DNA of 8,326 nucleotides from Oribacterium sp. UBA5894 (lineage in GTDB: Bacteria; Bacillota; Clostridia; Lachnospirales; Lachnospiraceae): positions 9,248 to 17,573 of the forward strand of contig DJEQ01000116.1 of assembly GCA_002431355.1 (NCBI GenBank), read 5' to 3'. Shown one piece after another: positions 1 to 7,096 of the stretch. Position 1 is the stretch's first letter. The number at the start of each line of letters is the position of its first letter. A program made the translations under genes and the position numbers. The notes beneath the pieces were generated by a model. The model was given only the letters and a program-made list of their open reading frames with translations, searched no databases and had not been told where the DNA came from.

Positions 1-872
1 GCCGCCAGTCCGACCGCGCCGCCATCATTGACCGTACCGGCTTCGAACTTATGTGGCAGCTCATTCCAGGTCGCGCCCTCGGTGGTGACATATTCAATCA
101 TCTCGCCGCCGAACAGGAACGGTGGCATGCTGTCAAGAAGCTCCCGCTTTCCATACAGCACGCCAATGCCCATCGGGCCGTAGATCTTGTGTCCTGAAAA
201 GGACAGGAAATCACAGTCCAGGTCCTGTACATCCACCTTCATATGAGGGACCGACTGGGCTCCATCGCAGACAAATACTGCCCCGTTTTCATGGGCAATA
301 CGGGCAAAGGTCCGGATGTCATTTTGAACACCCAGGACATTGGAAACCTGTGTCATCGCGACGAGCTTTACATTCGGGTTCATATAGGAACGGAATTTGT
401 CTTCCGTGATGGTTCCATCCGGCTCTGGCAGAATGTAGCTGAGCTTCGCGCCCTTTTCCTTGCACAGCTGCTGCCAAGGGAGCATGTTGCTGTGATGCTC
501 CATGATGGTGATGACGATTTCATCGCCTTCCTTTATAAATGCACGCCCATAGGTATAGGCTACGAGGTTCAGGCTTTCCGTTGCATTTCGTGTAAACACG
601 ATTTCCTCGTGCGAACGTGCATTGAGAAATTGCCGCACGGTCTCGCGGGCATCCTCATAGGCCTCGGTTGCCTTGATGGACAGCTCATAAAGCCCACGCA
701 TCGGATTCGCATTTTCCTCGGTGTAGTACTTCATCATGGCGTCAAGCACACACTGCGGCTTCTGTGTGGTTGCGCTGTTGTCCAGATAGGCGAAGCTGCC
801 ATCGAGGATCGGGAACTGTCGAAGGATTTCCTGATCCTCACGCTGACGTTCTTCCTTCGTGATCTCAGTCAT
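1..872 (-). CDS. sufS: SufS cysteine desulfurase (C-terminus cut by window edge)
   Basis: This is a PLP-dependent group II cysteine desulfurase. It takes sulfur from L-cysteine as an enzyme-bound persulfide and supplies the SUF iron-sulfur assembly machinery in the cytoplasm. About 290 residues are visible, reading leftward from the ATG at 872-870 and open to the window edge. The visible family features are the N-terminal YLDNSATTQKP, EHHSN with the PLP-stacking His near 126, CDGAQSVPH with the PLP-contacting Asp203 and Gln206, and SGHKIYGP with the Schiff-base Lys near 229. A FEAGT motif lies near the edge. The catalytic persulfide Cys is expected about 75 residues further on, outside the window, so activity cannot be judged fully. 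The start is well set: AAGGAGG lies 9 nt upstream. The ATG overlaps the end of sufD by 8 bases, so the two are probably translationally coupled. A SufU-type sulfur acceptor may follow beyond the edge (inference). Confidence 0.95.
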   Translation of the reverse strand, partial: MTEITKEERQREDQEILRQFPILDGSFAYLDNSATTQKPQCVLDAMMKYYTEENANPMRGLYELSIKATEAYEDARETVRQFLNARSHEEIVFTRNATESLNLVAYTYGRAFIKEGDEIVITIMEHHSNMLPWQQLCKEKGAKLSYILPEPDGTITEDKFRSYMNPNVKLVAMTQVSNVLGVQNDIRTFARIAHENGAVFVCDGAQSVPHMKVDVQDLDCDFLSFSGHKIYGPMGIGVLYGKRELLDSMPPFLFGGEMIEYVTTEGATWNELPHKFEAGTVNDGGAVGLA

Positions 873-1941
873 TGTATCGTTCCTCCTTATGACCCGTAAG
901 CTCCATCGCCACACGATCCCGCGTCTCTGCATCCGGAATCTTATGAATCACGGCGTCAATGCGGGCATCGGCCATCATCTCGTAAACCGCCTTTCGGCTC
1001 ATACCACGGGACTCCAGATAGAACAGAAGGGCATCATCGATGCGTCCAATGGTTGCACCATGATTTCCTTCCACATCCTCCTCATCGCAGAGAATCACCG
1101 GGATCGTCTGATTGATCACATGGTCATCCATCAGGAGGACATCCTCGAGCTCATTTCCGACGGCACCCTTCGCACCCTTTCGAAGATCAATCGTACCACG
1201 GAAGAGCTTATGCGCCTCATCACGCAGTACGCCCTTGACATCGATGGCGCATTCCGTCTTTCGGCCAATGTGGTTCGCGATGTAGTTCATGTCGAGATGC
1301 TCCTCCTTCTTCAGGAGATAGCCAATGTCGGTCTTCAGGCTGCTGCGCGCACCCAGAAGATCTGTTCGAGCGCCCTGATACGTTTCAGCGCCGCCGAGCA
1401 CCAGTTCAATCTGCTCGAAGCGTGCATCCTCTTCTGTCTGAGCCGCTACATCATTCAGGAAGCGGAATTCCTCACCGAGGCGCTGGATCTGTACCAGCAG
1501 GACGCGTGCACCCTTTGCGAGATGAAGCTTCGTCTGTACCGCAGCAAAGCCGGTCTCTGCCTGTGAGCGAAAATCCATCACGACCGTGACGGTACTGTTT
1601 TCTTCTGCGTCAATGAAGACGGCATTGAGCTCGGATGCATTCTCTGCATAATTAAACTCCAGATGCACTGGCTGCACCGCCTTTGCATCCTTCTTCATCT
1701 GAAGCTTCAGTACATCCACACCACTCGCTTTCACGAAGCGATCGAAATCATAGCCCATGCCACCGGCAATATGCTGAATTTCCGTATAGCTGGTAACGCC
1801 CGCCTCTACATCCGGGGTCCGCGTCACCATCGGATTTCCTTCGGTCACCGTGGCTGGCACCTGTACATCTGCATCATTCATCCGAAGCCAGTTATAGGTC
1901 GGTGACGGCAGAACATTTACCAAAAGCTGCTGATTCTCCAT
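865..1941 (-). CDS. sufD: SufD subunit of the SufBCD Fe-S scaffold
   Basis: This is a SufD-like protein of 358 residues. With SufB and the ATPase SufC it forms the SufBCD scaffold on which Fe-S clusters are built. The middle and C-terminal parts read as the SufB/SufD beta-helix core (about 90-300). The family's terminal motif is seen as NHGATIGRIDD, with His near 294, followed by the helical segment ALLFYLESRGMSR. In well-studied SufD proteins a His in this motif lies at the SufB-SufD interface where the cluster assembles. The N-terminal region is divergent, as is usual for SufD. The gene starts 11 bases after the sufB stop, and its AAGGAGG ribosome binding site overlaps that stop codon. Its last 8 bases overlap the start of sufS. 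Calling it SufD rather than a second SufB rests on its shorter length, its place after sufB, and the lack of the SufB-type CxSL motif. Confidence 0.92.
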   Translation of the reverse strand: MENQQLLVNVLPSPTYNWLRMNDADVQVPATVTEGNPMVTRTPDVEAGVTSYTEIQHIAGGMGYDFDRFVKASGVDVLKLQMKKDAKAVQPVHLEFNYAENASELNAVFIDAEENSTVTVVMDFRSQAETGFAAVQTKLHLAKGARVLLVQIQRLGEEFRFLNDVAAQTEEDARFEQIELVLGGAETYQGARTDLLGARSSLKTDIGYLLKKEEHLDMNYIANHIGRKTECAIDVKGVLRDEAHKLFRGTIDLRKGAKGAVGNELEDVLLMDDHVINQTIPVILCDEEDVEGNHGATIGRIDDALLFYLESRGMSRKAVYEMMADARIDAVIHKIPDAETRDRVAMELTGHKEERYND

Positions 1942-1952
1942 TTCTGCCCTCC

Positions 1953-3371
1953 TTAACCAATGGCACCCTTCATCTCAAGACGGATGAGGTTATTCATCTC
2001 CACTGCATACTCGAGTGGGAGCTCCTTCGAAACACTGTCGGCGAAGCCGGAAACGATCAGTGCACGTGCGTCCTCCTCGGAGAGGCCACGCGACATCAGA
2101 TAGAATACAGCATCATCCGAGATACGGCCGATTTTTGCCTCGTGTCCAACATCCGCATCCTGCGTCCGTACATCCATGGCAGGAATCGTATCGGATCTTG
2201 AAATGTCATCCAGCATCAGGGACTGGCAGGATACGGCAGCTTTTGCATTCTTCGCCTTGTTGTTGATCACGACGGAGGAACGATAGGTGCTGATACCACC
2301 ATCCTTACTGATGGAACGGGTGTTGATGTACGAGCTCGTATTCTTTCCGTTGTGAACCACCTTGGCACCGGTATCGAGATTCTGTCCCTTTCCGGCGAAG
2401 GTCACACCCGTGAATTCCATATGGGAATTGTCGCCCTGCAGAATGGTCATAGGATACAGGTAGGAAACATGCGAGCCGAAGGATCCCGATACCCACTCCA
2501 TCGTGCCGCCCTCTTCCACGATGGCACGCTTTGTGTTGAGGTTATACATGTTCTTCGACCAGTTTTCAATCGTCGAATAGCGAAGCTTTGCATTCTTACC
2601 GACATACAGCTCCACGCAGCCTGCATGAAGGTTTGCGATATTGTACTTCGGCGCAGAGCATCCCTCGATGAAATGAAGGCTTGCACCCTCATCCACGATG
2701 ATCAGGGTATGCTCAAACTGTCCAGCTCCTGGTGCATTGAGACGGAAGTAGGACTGGAGCGGAATCTCTACGGAAACCCCCTTCGGAATATACACGAAGG
2801 AGCCTCCCGACCAGACGGCTCCATGAAGCGCTGCAAACTTATGATCGGTCGGTGGAACGAGATGCATGAAATGAGACTGGATCATATCGGCATACGGACC
2901 ATGCAATGCAGACTCAATGTCTGTATATACCACGCCCTGTGCCTCTACTTCCTTCTGAAGATTATGATACACCAGCTCTGAATCATACTGTGCGCCGACA
3001 CCGGCCAGGGACTCTCGTTCAGCCTGTGGGATTCCGAGCTTCTCAAAGGTGTTCTTGATATCCTCCGGAACCTCCTCCCAGTCCGCCGTCATCTTCGTCT
3101 TTGGCTTCACATAGGTCACGATGTTGTTCATATCGAGACCATCAATGCTCGGTCCCCACTGTGGAACCTTCTTCTGATTGTAAATTTCCAGTGACTTTAA
3201 ACGGAAATCCCGCATCCATGCCGGGTCTCCCTTTTTCTCTGAGATTTCAAGGACGATATCCTTCGTTAATCCCTCCTGAATCTTATAGAAATCCGTGTCC
3301 TTCTCTTCGTAACGGAAATCATACATGGAGCGGTTAATGTCCTGAACCTCTGCCTTTTCCTTGTTTGCCAT
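1953..3371 (-). CDS. sufB: SufB subunit of the SufBCD Fe-S scaffold
   Basis: SufB is the core scaffold protein on which nascent Fe-S clusters form, acting with SufC and SufD. The 472-residue length is normal for the family. Recognisable segments are VSVEIPLQSYFR (about 199-210), ASLHFIEGCSAP (Cys near 238), ENWSKNMYNLNTKRA (about 269-283), SCQSLMLDD with Cys near 382, and the C-terminal GHEAKIGRISDDAVFYLMSRGL. By motif position, Cys382 matches the conserved SufB Cys implicated in cluster assembly, and Cys238 matches the other conserved Cys in the EGC(T/S)AP segment. That mapping is mine and is not an alignment result. The start at 3371 has GGAGG nine bases upstream. The gene lies 19 bases after the sufC stop and 11 bases before the sufD start, so it sits inside one operon. 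Nothing is missing or broken. Confidence 0.96.
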   Translation of the reverse strand: MANKEKAEVQDINRSMYDFRYEEKDTDFYKIQEGLTKDIVLEISEKKGDPAWMRDFRLKSLEIYNQKKVPQWGPSIDGLDMNNIVTYVKPKTKMTADWEEVPEDIKNTFEKLGIPQAERESLAGVGAQYDSELVYHNLQKEVEAQGVVYTDIESALHGPYADMIQSHFMHLVPPTDHKFAALHGAVWSGGSFVYIPKGVSVEIPLQSYFRLNAPGAGQFEHTLIIVDEGASLHFIEGCSAPKYNIANLHAGCVELYVGKNAKLRYSTIENWSKNMYNLNTKRAIVEEGGTMEWVSGSFGSHVSYLYPMTILQGDNSHMEFTGVTFAGKGQNLDTGAKVVHNGKNTSSYINTRSISKDGGISTYRSSVVINNKAKNAKAAVSCQSLMLDDISRSDTIPAMDVRTQDADVGHEAKIGRISDDAVFYLMSRGLSEEDARALIVSGFADSVSKELPLEYAVEMNNLIRLEMKGAIG

Positions 3372-3390
3372 TGATTCCTTCCTCCATGCC

Positions 3391-4134
3391 TTACTTATTC
3401 AGGAAATCCACGAAGCCGTTCTCATTGATGCGATCCACCATGGATGCATCTCCTTCCGCCTTCATCTGACCACTGACAAGCACATGCGTCTTGTCGACCT
3501 TCAGAGACTCCAGAATACGTGTCGAGTGCGTAATGATGATGAGCGCACCATCCATGGACTTCTGGTACTCCTCGACGCCCTTACTTACGGTACGAACTGC
3601 ATCAACATCGAGGCCGGAATCGGTCTCATCAAGAATTGCAAGTGACGGCTTCAGCATCAGCAGCTGAAGAATCTCCGCCTTCTTCTTCTCACCACCGGAG
3701 AAGCCGACATTGAGATCACGATCTGCATAGCTCGGATCCATATCGAGCACCTCCATGGCCTTCTTCATCTCCTTCTTGAAATCCCAGAGGCGAATGTGCT
3801 GACCGGTTCTCTGCTGGAGTGCAGAACGGATAAAGTTTCCAAGTGTGATGCCCGGAACCTCGAGCGGATTCTGGAAGGAAAGGAACATACCGAGCTTTGC
3901 TCTCTGATCGGTTGGTTCCTTCGTGATATCCTGTCCATTGAAAAGGATCTTTCCACCGGTGATCACATACTGCGGGTTCCCCATCAGTGCATTTCCGAGC
4001 GTAGACTTGCCGGCACCGTTCGGTCCCATCAGGACATGCGTCTCACCACGGTTGACGGTAAGATCCACGCCATGCAGGATTTCCTTCTCCTCCACCTTCA
4101 CCTGAAGCTTCTTGACATTCAGTAAATCAGCCAT
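3391..4134 (-). CDS. sufC: SufC ABC-type ATPase of the SUF system
   Basis: SufC is the ABC-type ATPase that drives conformational change in SufBCD. The protein has 247 residues from the chosen start, the usual family length. In order it shows Walker A GPNGAGKST (37-45), the Q-loop in SFQNP (Gln88), the signature FSGGEKKKAEILQ (about 145-157), Walker B LAILDETDSGLD (Asp169, Glu170) and the switch His203 in ITHST. The ETDSGLD wording and the lack of membrane segments separate it from transporter ATPases. The reading frame stays open up to an ATG at 4242, but I start at 4134. GGAGGA lies 6 nt before that ATG, an ATG at 4140 abuts the same GGAGGA with no spacing, and residues upstream do not look like SufC. 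It is the first gene of the SUF operon here, with sufB 19 bases after it. Confidence 0.96.
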   Translation of the reverse strand: MADLLNVKKLQVKVEEKEILHGVDLTVNRGETHVLMGPNGAGKSTLGNALMGNPQYVITGGKILFNGQDITKEPTDQRAKLGMFLSFQNPLEVPGITLGNFIRSALQQRTGQHIRLWDFKKEMKKAMEVLDMDPSYADRDLNVGFSGGEKKKAEILQLLMLKPSLAILDETDSGLDVDAVRTVSKGVEEYQKSMDGALIIITHSTRILESLKVDKTHVLVSGQMKAEGDASMVDRINENGFVDFLNK

Positions 4135-4140
4135 TTTCAT

Positions 4141-4146
4141 TCCTCC
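4141..4146 (-). promoter_or_regulatory. sufC ribosome binding site
   Basis: On the minus strand GGAGGA is followed by ATGAAAATG. The first ATG touches the site, while the second (4134) lies 6 nt away and begins the conserved SufC sequence. This decides the sufC start. Confidence 0.75.
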
Positions 4147-4155
4147 ATATTGATC

Positions 4156-4167
4156 CCCACATGTGGG
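4156..4167. repeat. Perfect 12-bp palindrome in the sufC leader
   Basis: CCCACATGTGGG is a perfect palindrome, with imperfectly matching ATC/GAT flanks. It ends 9 bases upstream of the sufC ribosome binding site. It could be an operator for a dimeric repressor, or in RNA a short hairpin near the ribosome binding site. Neither role is shown by the sequence alone, and a chance palindrome is possible. Confidence 0.4.
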
Positions 4168-4205
4168 ATACAAAGCTGTATTCGCATAAAGCATACTAAC
4201 CCGTT

Positions 4206-4226
4206 TGGCCTTACTCCCTGAGGCCA
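4206..4226. repeat. Short inverted repeat in the sufC leader
   Basis: The 6-bp arms TGGCCT and AGGCCA are separated by 9 bases, about 75 bases upstream of sufC and just past the upstream terminator. On the minus strand the loop contains GGGAG. It may form a small leader hairpin. No known riboswitch pattern is recognised in this leader. Confidence 0.3.
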
Positions 4227-4240
4227 CGATGGGAATATAC

Positions 4241-4286
4241 AAAAAACTACGGATGCCGAAAATTCACATTTTCAGGGCACTCGTAG
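4241..4286 (-). terminator. Intrinsic terminator between the radical SAM/RNA-element unit and sufC
   Basis: On the minus strand, CTACG pairs with CGTAG, TGCC with GGCA, and GAAAAT with ATTTTC around a GTGA loop. A small mismatch and a two-base bulge interrupt the stem. TTTTTT (4246-4241) follows at once. This is a classic stem plus U-tract. It lies about 90 bases past the 3' end of the structured RNA element, so it would end a transcript coming from the ttcA-like and radical SAM genes through that element. Alternatively it could attenuate a transcript started at the TATAAT box just upstream. Confidence 0.8.
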
Positions 4287-4291
4287 CATAA

Positions 4292-4320
4292 ATTATAGCC
4301 CAGCCGTACCTCTTCTGCAA
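4292..4320 (-). promoter_or_regulatory. Candidate sigma-A-type promoter upstream of sufC
   Basis: On the minus strand a perfect TATAAT (4297-4292) lies 17 bases after TTGCAG (4320-4315), a weak match to the -35 consensus with optimal spacing. The predicted start, near 4286, coincides with the first base of the terminator stem. A transcript from here would therefore begin with a terminator hairpin. It may be the SUF promoter with attenuation, the source of a tiny RNA, or a chance match. No better SUF promoter was found between the terminator and sufC. Confidence 0.45.
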
Positions 4321-4377
4321 CAGAATTTCCTAGTTTCCCTATGGGATTACGTACCGAATTGGATACACGAGTGGTGG

Positions 4378-4608
4378 CAGGTGCGCCAAGGGCCGGTAGC
4401 AGAAGCCATACGGAGAGGTCGTGAAGAATCAAGGCAGGTCCCCTTAGCGGCACTTGGAGTAATCTCTCCTTGGAACCCTCTGTCAACGCTGTGTTTTCAT
4501 AAAGAAAACACAGCGATTGCAGAGGGCCTAGTGCCGCTTAGGGTCCCTGTCTTAGATTCTTCCGAGCTCGACGTACAGTGCTTCTGCTACCGGCCCTCGG
4601 CGCACCTG
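4378..4608 (-). ncRNA. Conserved structured RNA element, copy 1
   Basis: This is a 231-base interrupted hairpin, family not recognised. Reading on minus: a 29-bp base helix (4608-4580 with 4406-4378, one G-U pair); CGAGCTCG (4570-4563) opposite ACGACCTCT (4422-4414); GAAGAATC with GATTCTTC; a 9-bp helix AGCGGCACT with AGTGCCGCT; CCCTCTG with CAGAGGG; the internal loop CAATC/GTTGA; and an 11-bp apical stem (4514-4504 with 4498-4488) with a 5-nt loop. A 21-nt unpaired stretch lies only on the 3' side (4475-4455). The other copy, 8097-8326, keeps the layout and the loops while the helices differ by compensatory changes. G-U pairs mostly favour the minus strand. The element starts 13 bases past the radical SAM stop and has no U-tract of its own, so co-transcription with the upstream genes is likely (inference). 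Confidence 0.8.
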
Positions 4609-4621
4609 TACAGCTTGTCCT

Positions 4622-5623
4622 TCAGACTCCTTCGCCATTCCAATCGGGAACGAAGCTTTCCTTGGCGACATCGCCTTCCTGGATGAAGGCGTTTGTAACG
4701 CCCTTATCGAGTGCGTAGTTCAGGAGTCGCTCGTACTCCCGTTTCGTGACACGACGGTTGATTTCCGGCCACTTTGCAAGACGCGGAAACGGTGTGAACT
4801 GATGCATGAGGCTGAGATATACCCGGTCGCCATAGGTATCGTACACGTAGTCCACGACATGCTCTGCATTGTGGACCATGGACGGCATCAGCAGATGACG
4901 GACGATCACACCTTTCTGCATCATGCCGCGTGCATCGAAGATCGGTTCTGGGCATTGACGGACCATCTCAGCGAGGCTTTCCTTCGCACGCTCCGGATAG
5001 TCTTCAGCGCCCGAATATTTCTTGGCCTTTAGCGGATCCATGTACTTAAAATCATCAAGGTAGATATCCGCAAGTCCATCGAGGCGATGAATGAGCTCCC
5101 GTGTTTCATAGCCGGAGCAGTTGATCACGAAGGGAATCTTCAGGCCCCGCACACGACTTCGTTCCATGGCCTTTGCAATGAGCGGAATGTAGTGGTCCGG
5201 TGTCACAAGGTTGATGTTATTTGCGCCCTGTCCTTCCAGTTCGAAAAAAATCTCCATAAGTCGCTCGAGGTCGACTCGCTTGCCGACCTCCTGGTGACTC
5301 AGCTCATAATTCTGGCAGAACACACACTTCAGTGTGCAGCCGGAAAAGAAAACCGCCCCGCTGCCTTCCTTTCCAGAAATGCAGGGTTCCTCCCAGAAGT
5401 GAAGCGCAGCACGCGCGACGTAGATATCTGAGCTCACGCCACATGCGCCCTTCTGCCCGGCGTTTCGGTTGACACCGCACTTGCGCGGACAGAGTCGGCA
5501 GCTTTCCAGTGCCGGGTCGTATATCCGGTCCGTGGAATCGGCCTCTGCCGGAGCACCACGCATCGCTCGGTTCACAGCTTTTACTGTCGCATGGTCTCCA
5601 GACGGCCGGTTCGTAGATGTCAT
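4622..5623 (-). CDS. COG1313/PflX-type radical SAM protein
   Basis: This is a predicted radical SAM enzyme resembling pyruvate formate-lyase activating enzymes, of the uncharacterised PflX-like group. It has 333 residues from the chosen start. The N-terminal part has CRLCPRKCGVNR and a further GACG Cys (Cys42, 45, 49 and 61), a Cys cluster typical of this group. Next come EEPCISG and the radical SAM triad in SGCTLKCVFC (Cys96, 100, 103), which binds a [4Fe-4S] cluster with SAM. ADIYLDDFKYMDP and a TPFPRLAKWPEINR-like C-terminal segment follow. No glycyl-radical partner is nearby and the substrate is unknown. The start at 5623 has AGGAG five bases upstream and lies 13 bases after the preceding stop. 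An ATG at 5650 with GGGAG nine bases upstream is an alternative. The frame is open further up, but those residues are the out-of-frame tail of the upstream gene. It probably shares a transcript with that gene. Confidence 0.85.
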   Translation of the reverse strand: MTSTNRPSGDHATVKAVNRAMRGAPAEADSTDRIYDPALESCRLCPRKCGVNRNAGQKGACGVSSDIYVARAALHFWEEPCISGKEGSGAVFFSGCTLKCVFCQNYELSHQEVGKRVDLERLMEIFFELEGQGANNINLVTPDHYIPLIAKAMERSRVRGLKIPFVINCSGYETRELIHRLDGLADIYLDDFKYMDPLKAKKYSGAEDYPERAKESLAEMVRQCPEPIFDARGMMQKGVIVRHLLMPSMVHNAEHVVDYVYDTYGDRVYLSLMHQFTPFPRLAKWPEINRRVTKREYERLLNYALDKGVTNAFIQEGDVAKESFVPDWNGEGV

Positions 5624-5636
5624 CTGGGCTCCTGTA

Positions 5637-6989
5637 CTATGCATTTTCATCGGACTTCGCTCCCTCTGCCTTTCGGAACTGTGCGTTTCGACGGTTCTCC
5701 TCTGCATTTTTTCTCGCCTGCTCCGATTTCGGCTGTGAGTCCATGCGGGCCTTCTCCTTTGCGAGCTCCTGCTGCTGTCGTCGTGCATCCTCTGCCGCGA
5801 TTTCTTCATCATTCAGGATACCGATCTTCAGGTCATTCTCATGCTCATACCACTCAAGAAAGCTGTGCTTCACATGCTGCCGCTTATAGCCGAGAATCTT
5901 ATTCAGACTTACATTTTCCATCGCACTGAAAATGTTCCGCTCTACATACGGATTCGTTTCCTTCAGCTTCTCAATCAGTTTCTTCGTTTCAAGTCGCTTC
6001 GAGCTCGTCTGTCCGTCCGTATGGCAGGTCGTGCAGGTCTCTGTGAAATGACAGGCACACTGAATGAAGTTGAGTCCATTATAATCCCGCCAGTGCTTGA
6101 TCTCTGCTTCGCGAATGAGATACAGCGGTCGTATCAGCTCCATGCCTGGGAAATTCGTTGAGTGAAGCTTCGGCATCATGGCCTCATACTGCCCTGCATA
6201 CAGCATCCCCATCAGAACGGTTTCAATGACATCATCGAAGTGATGCCCCAGCGCAATCTTATTGCAGCCAAGCTTCTGAGCCTCTTTATACAGGTAGCCG
6301 CGTCGCATACGGGCACAGACATAGCATGGAGACTTCGGAATATTATACACAGAGTCAAAAATATTCGTTTCAAAGATGGTCAGTGGAATTCCCAGAAGAT
6401 CCGCATTTCGTTCAATCACCTTCCGGTTAGCCTCGTTGTAGCCTGGATCCATGCAGAGAAACACGAGCTCAAACGGAATCTTATTGTGGCGCTTCAGCTC
6501 CTGGAAAAGCTTCGCCATCAGCATGGAATCCTTTCCTCCAGAGATGCAGACGGCGATACGATCGCCGGGCTCGACCAGCTGATAATCACAGATGGCCTTC
6601 ACAAACATGCCGAAGAGGTTCCGCTTAAACTTCTTACGAAGCGATTTCTCGATATCCTCCCGACGCTCTTCCGAGTTCATATCCTTCTGAATCTGCCGAA
6701 GCACCCACTTGCCATAGCCGCCCGCAAGGCTGTAGGCCTCATAGCCCTGTGCGCACAGCTCTTCGGCTGCTGTGAAGGAGAGATCGCCATATTTACAGTA
6801 CACCACAATCCTCTTATCCTTCGGAATATGATGCGTGCCCTCTCCGATCTGTGCAGACTCTACACGCATGGCATCGGGCATTTTTCCTGTCTGAAATTCT
6901 TCTTCACTCCGCACATCGACAAGATGATAGCTCTCCCGTGGCCACTGCTCGAGCTCCTCTGCCGTCACTTCCTTCGCTGTAAACTCCAT
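5637..6989 (-). CDS. Rhodanese-TtcA fusion: ATP-dependent tRNA thiolase-like protein
   Basis: This 450-residue protein joins an N-terminal rhodanese domain (about 1-100) to a TtcA-type PP-loop ATPase (about 120-385). The rhodanese part shows YHLVDVRSEEEF and the active-site Cys65 in VVYCKYGDLS. The PP-loop SGGKDS is at 150-155. CYVCARMRRG (Cys222, Cys225) and LGHHFDDVIET are typical of TtcA, the enzyme that makes 2-thiocytidine at tRNA position 32 using a [4Fe-4S] cluster. Cys311 or Cys313 probably supplies the third cluster ligand. CTTC (319, 322) adds two more Cys. The last 55 residues are charged and Gln/Glu/Lys/Arg-rich, perhaps coiled or disordered. The likely model is that the rhodanese Cys carries persulfide sulfur to the thiolase domain (inference). 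Substrate tRNA and position are not proven, so no gene symbol is given. AGAGG lies 6 nt before the ATG. Confidence 0.9.
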   Translation of the reverse strand: MEFTAKEVTAEELEQWPRESYHLVDVRSEEEFQTGKMPDAMRVESAQIGEGTHHIPKDKRIVVYCKYGDLSFTAAEELCAQGYEAYSLAGGYGKWVLRQIQKDMNSEERREDIEKSLRKKFKRNLFGMFVKAICDYQLVEPGDRIAVCISGGKDSMLMAKLFQELKRHNKIPFELVFLCMDPGYNEANRKVIERNADLLGIPLTIFETNIFDSVYNIPKSPCYVCARMRRGYLYKEAQKLGCNKIALGHHFDDVIETVLMGMLYAGQYEAMMPKLHSTNFPGMELIRPLYLIREAEIKHWRDYNGLNFIQCACHFTETCTTCHTDGQTSSKRLETKKLIEKLKETNPYVERNIFSAMENVSLNKILGYKRQHVKHSFLEWYEHENDLKIGILNDEEIAAEDARRQQQELAKEKARMDSQPKSEQARKNAEENRRNAQFRKAEGAKSDENA

Positions 6990-7096
6990 CTGTTTCCTCT
7001 CTTATAGATCTAACTACGGATACCGCCACACCATGCATGTGCACAATGCAGCATCCCGATCAGCTTTTCTGGCAGGCAGTATATGCCTGTTCCGCT

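Noticed and set aside
4135..4242. Longer SufC start at 4242
   Set aside because: The extra 36 residues do not resemble SufC, they cover the leader palindrome, and GGAGGA is correctly spaced only for the ATG at 4134.
4378..4608. Inverted-repeat mobile element (MITE) or REP/BIME-type repeat
   Set aside because: The outermost arms differ almost completely between the two copies while each pairs with itself. Mobile-element ends would be conserved between copies. No target-site duplication or transposase is seen. The conserved parts are the internal loops, as expected for RNA.
4247..4686. Open reading frames on both strands across 4247-4686
   Set aside because: They run through the palindromic RNA element and the terminator, have no good ribosome binding site, and their residues show no protein-like pattern.
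5624..5812. Longer radical SAM start at 5812
   Set aside because: It would overlap 176 bases of the upstream gene and adds an Arg/Ser-rich stretch that is that gene's charged tail read out of frame. AGGAG before 5623 fits better.
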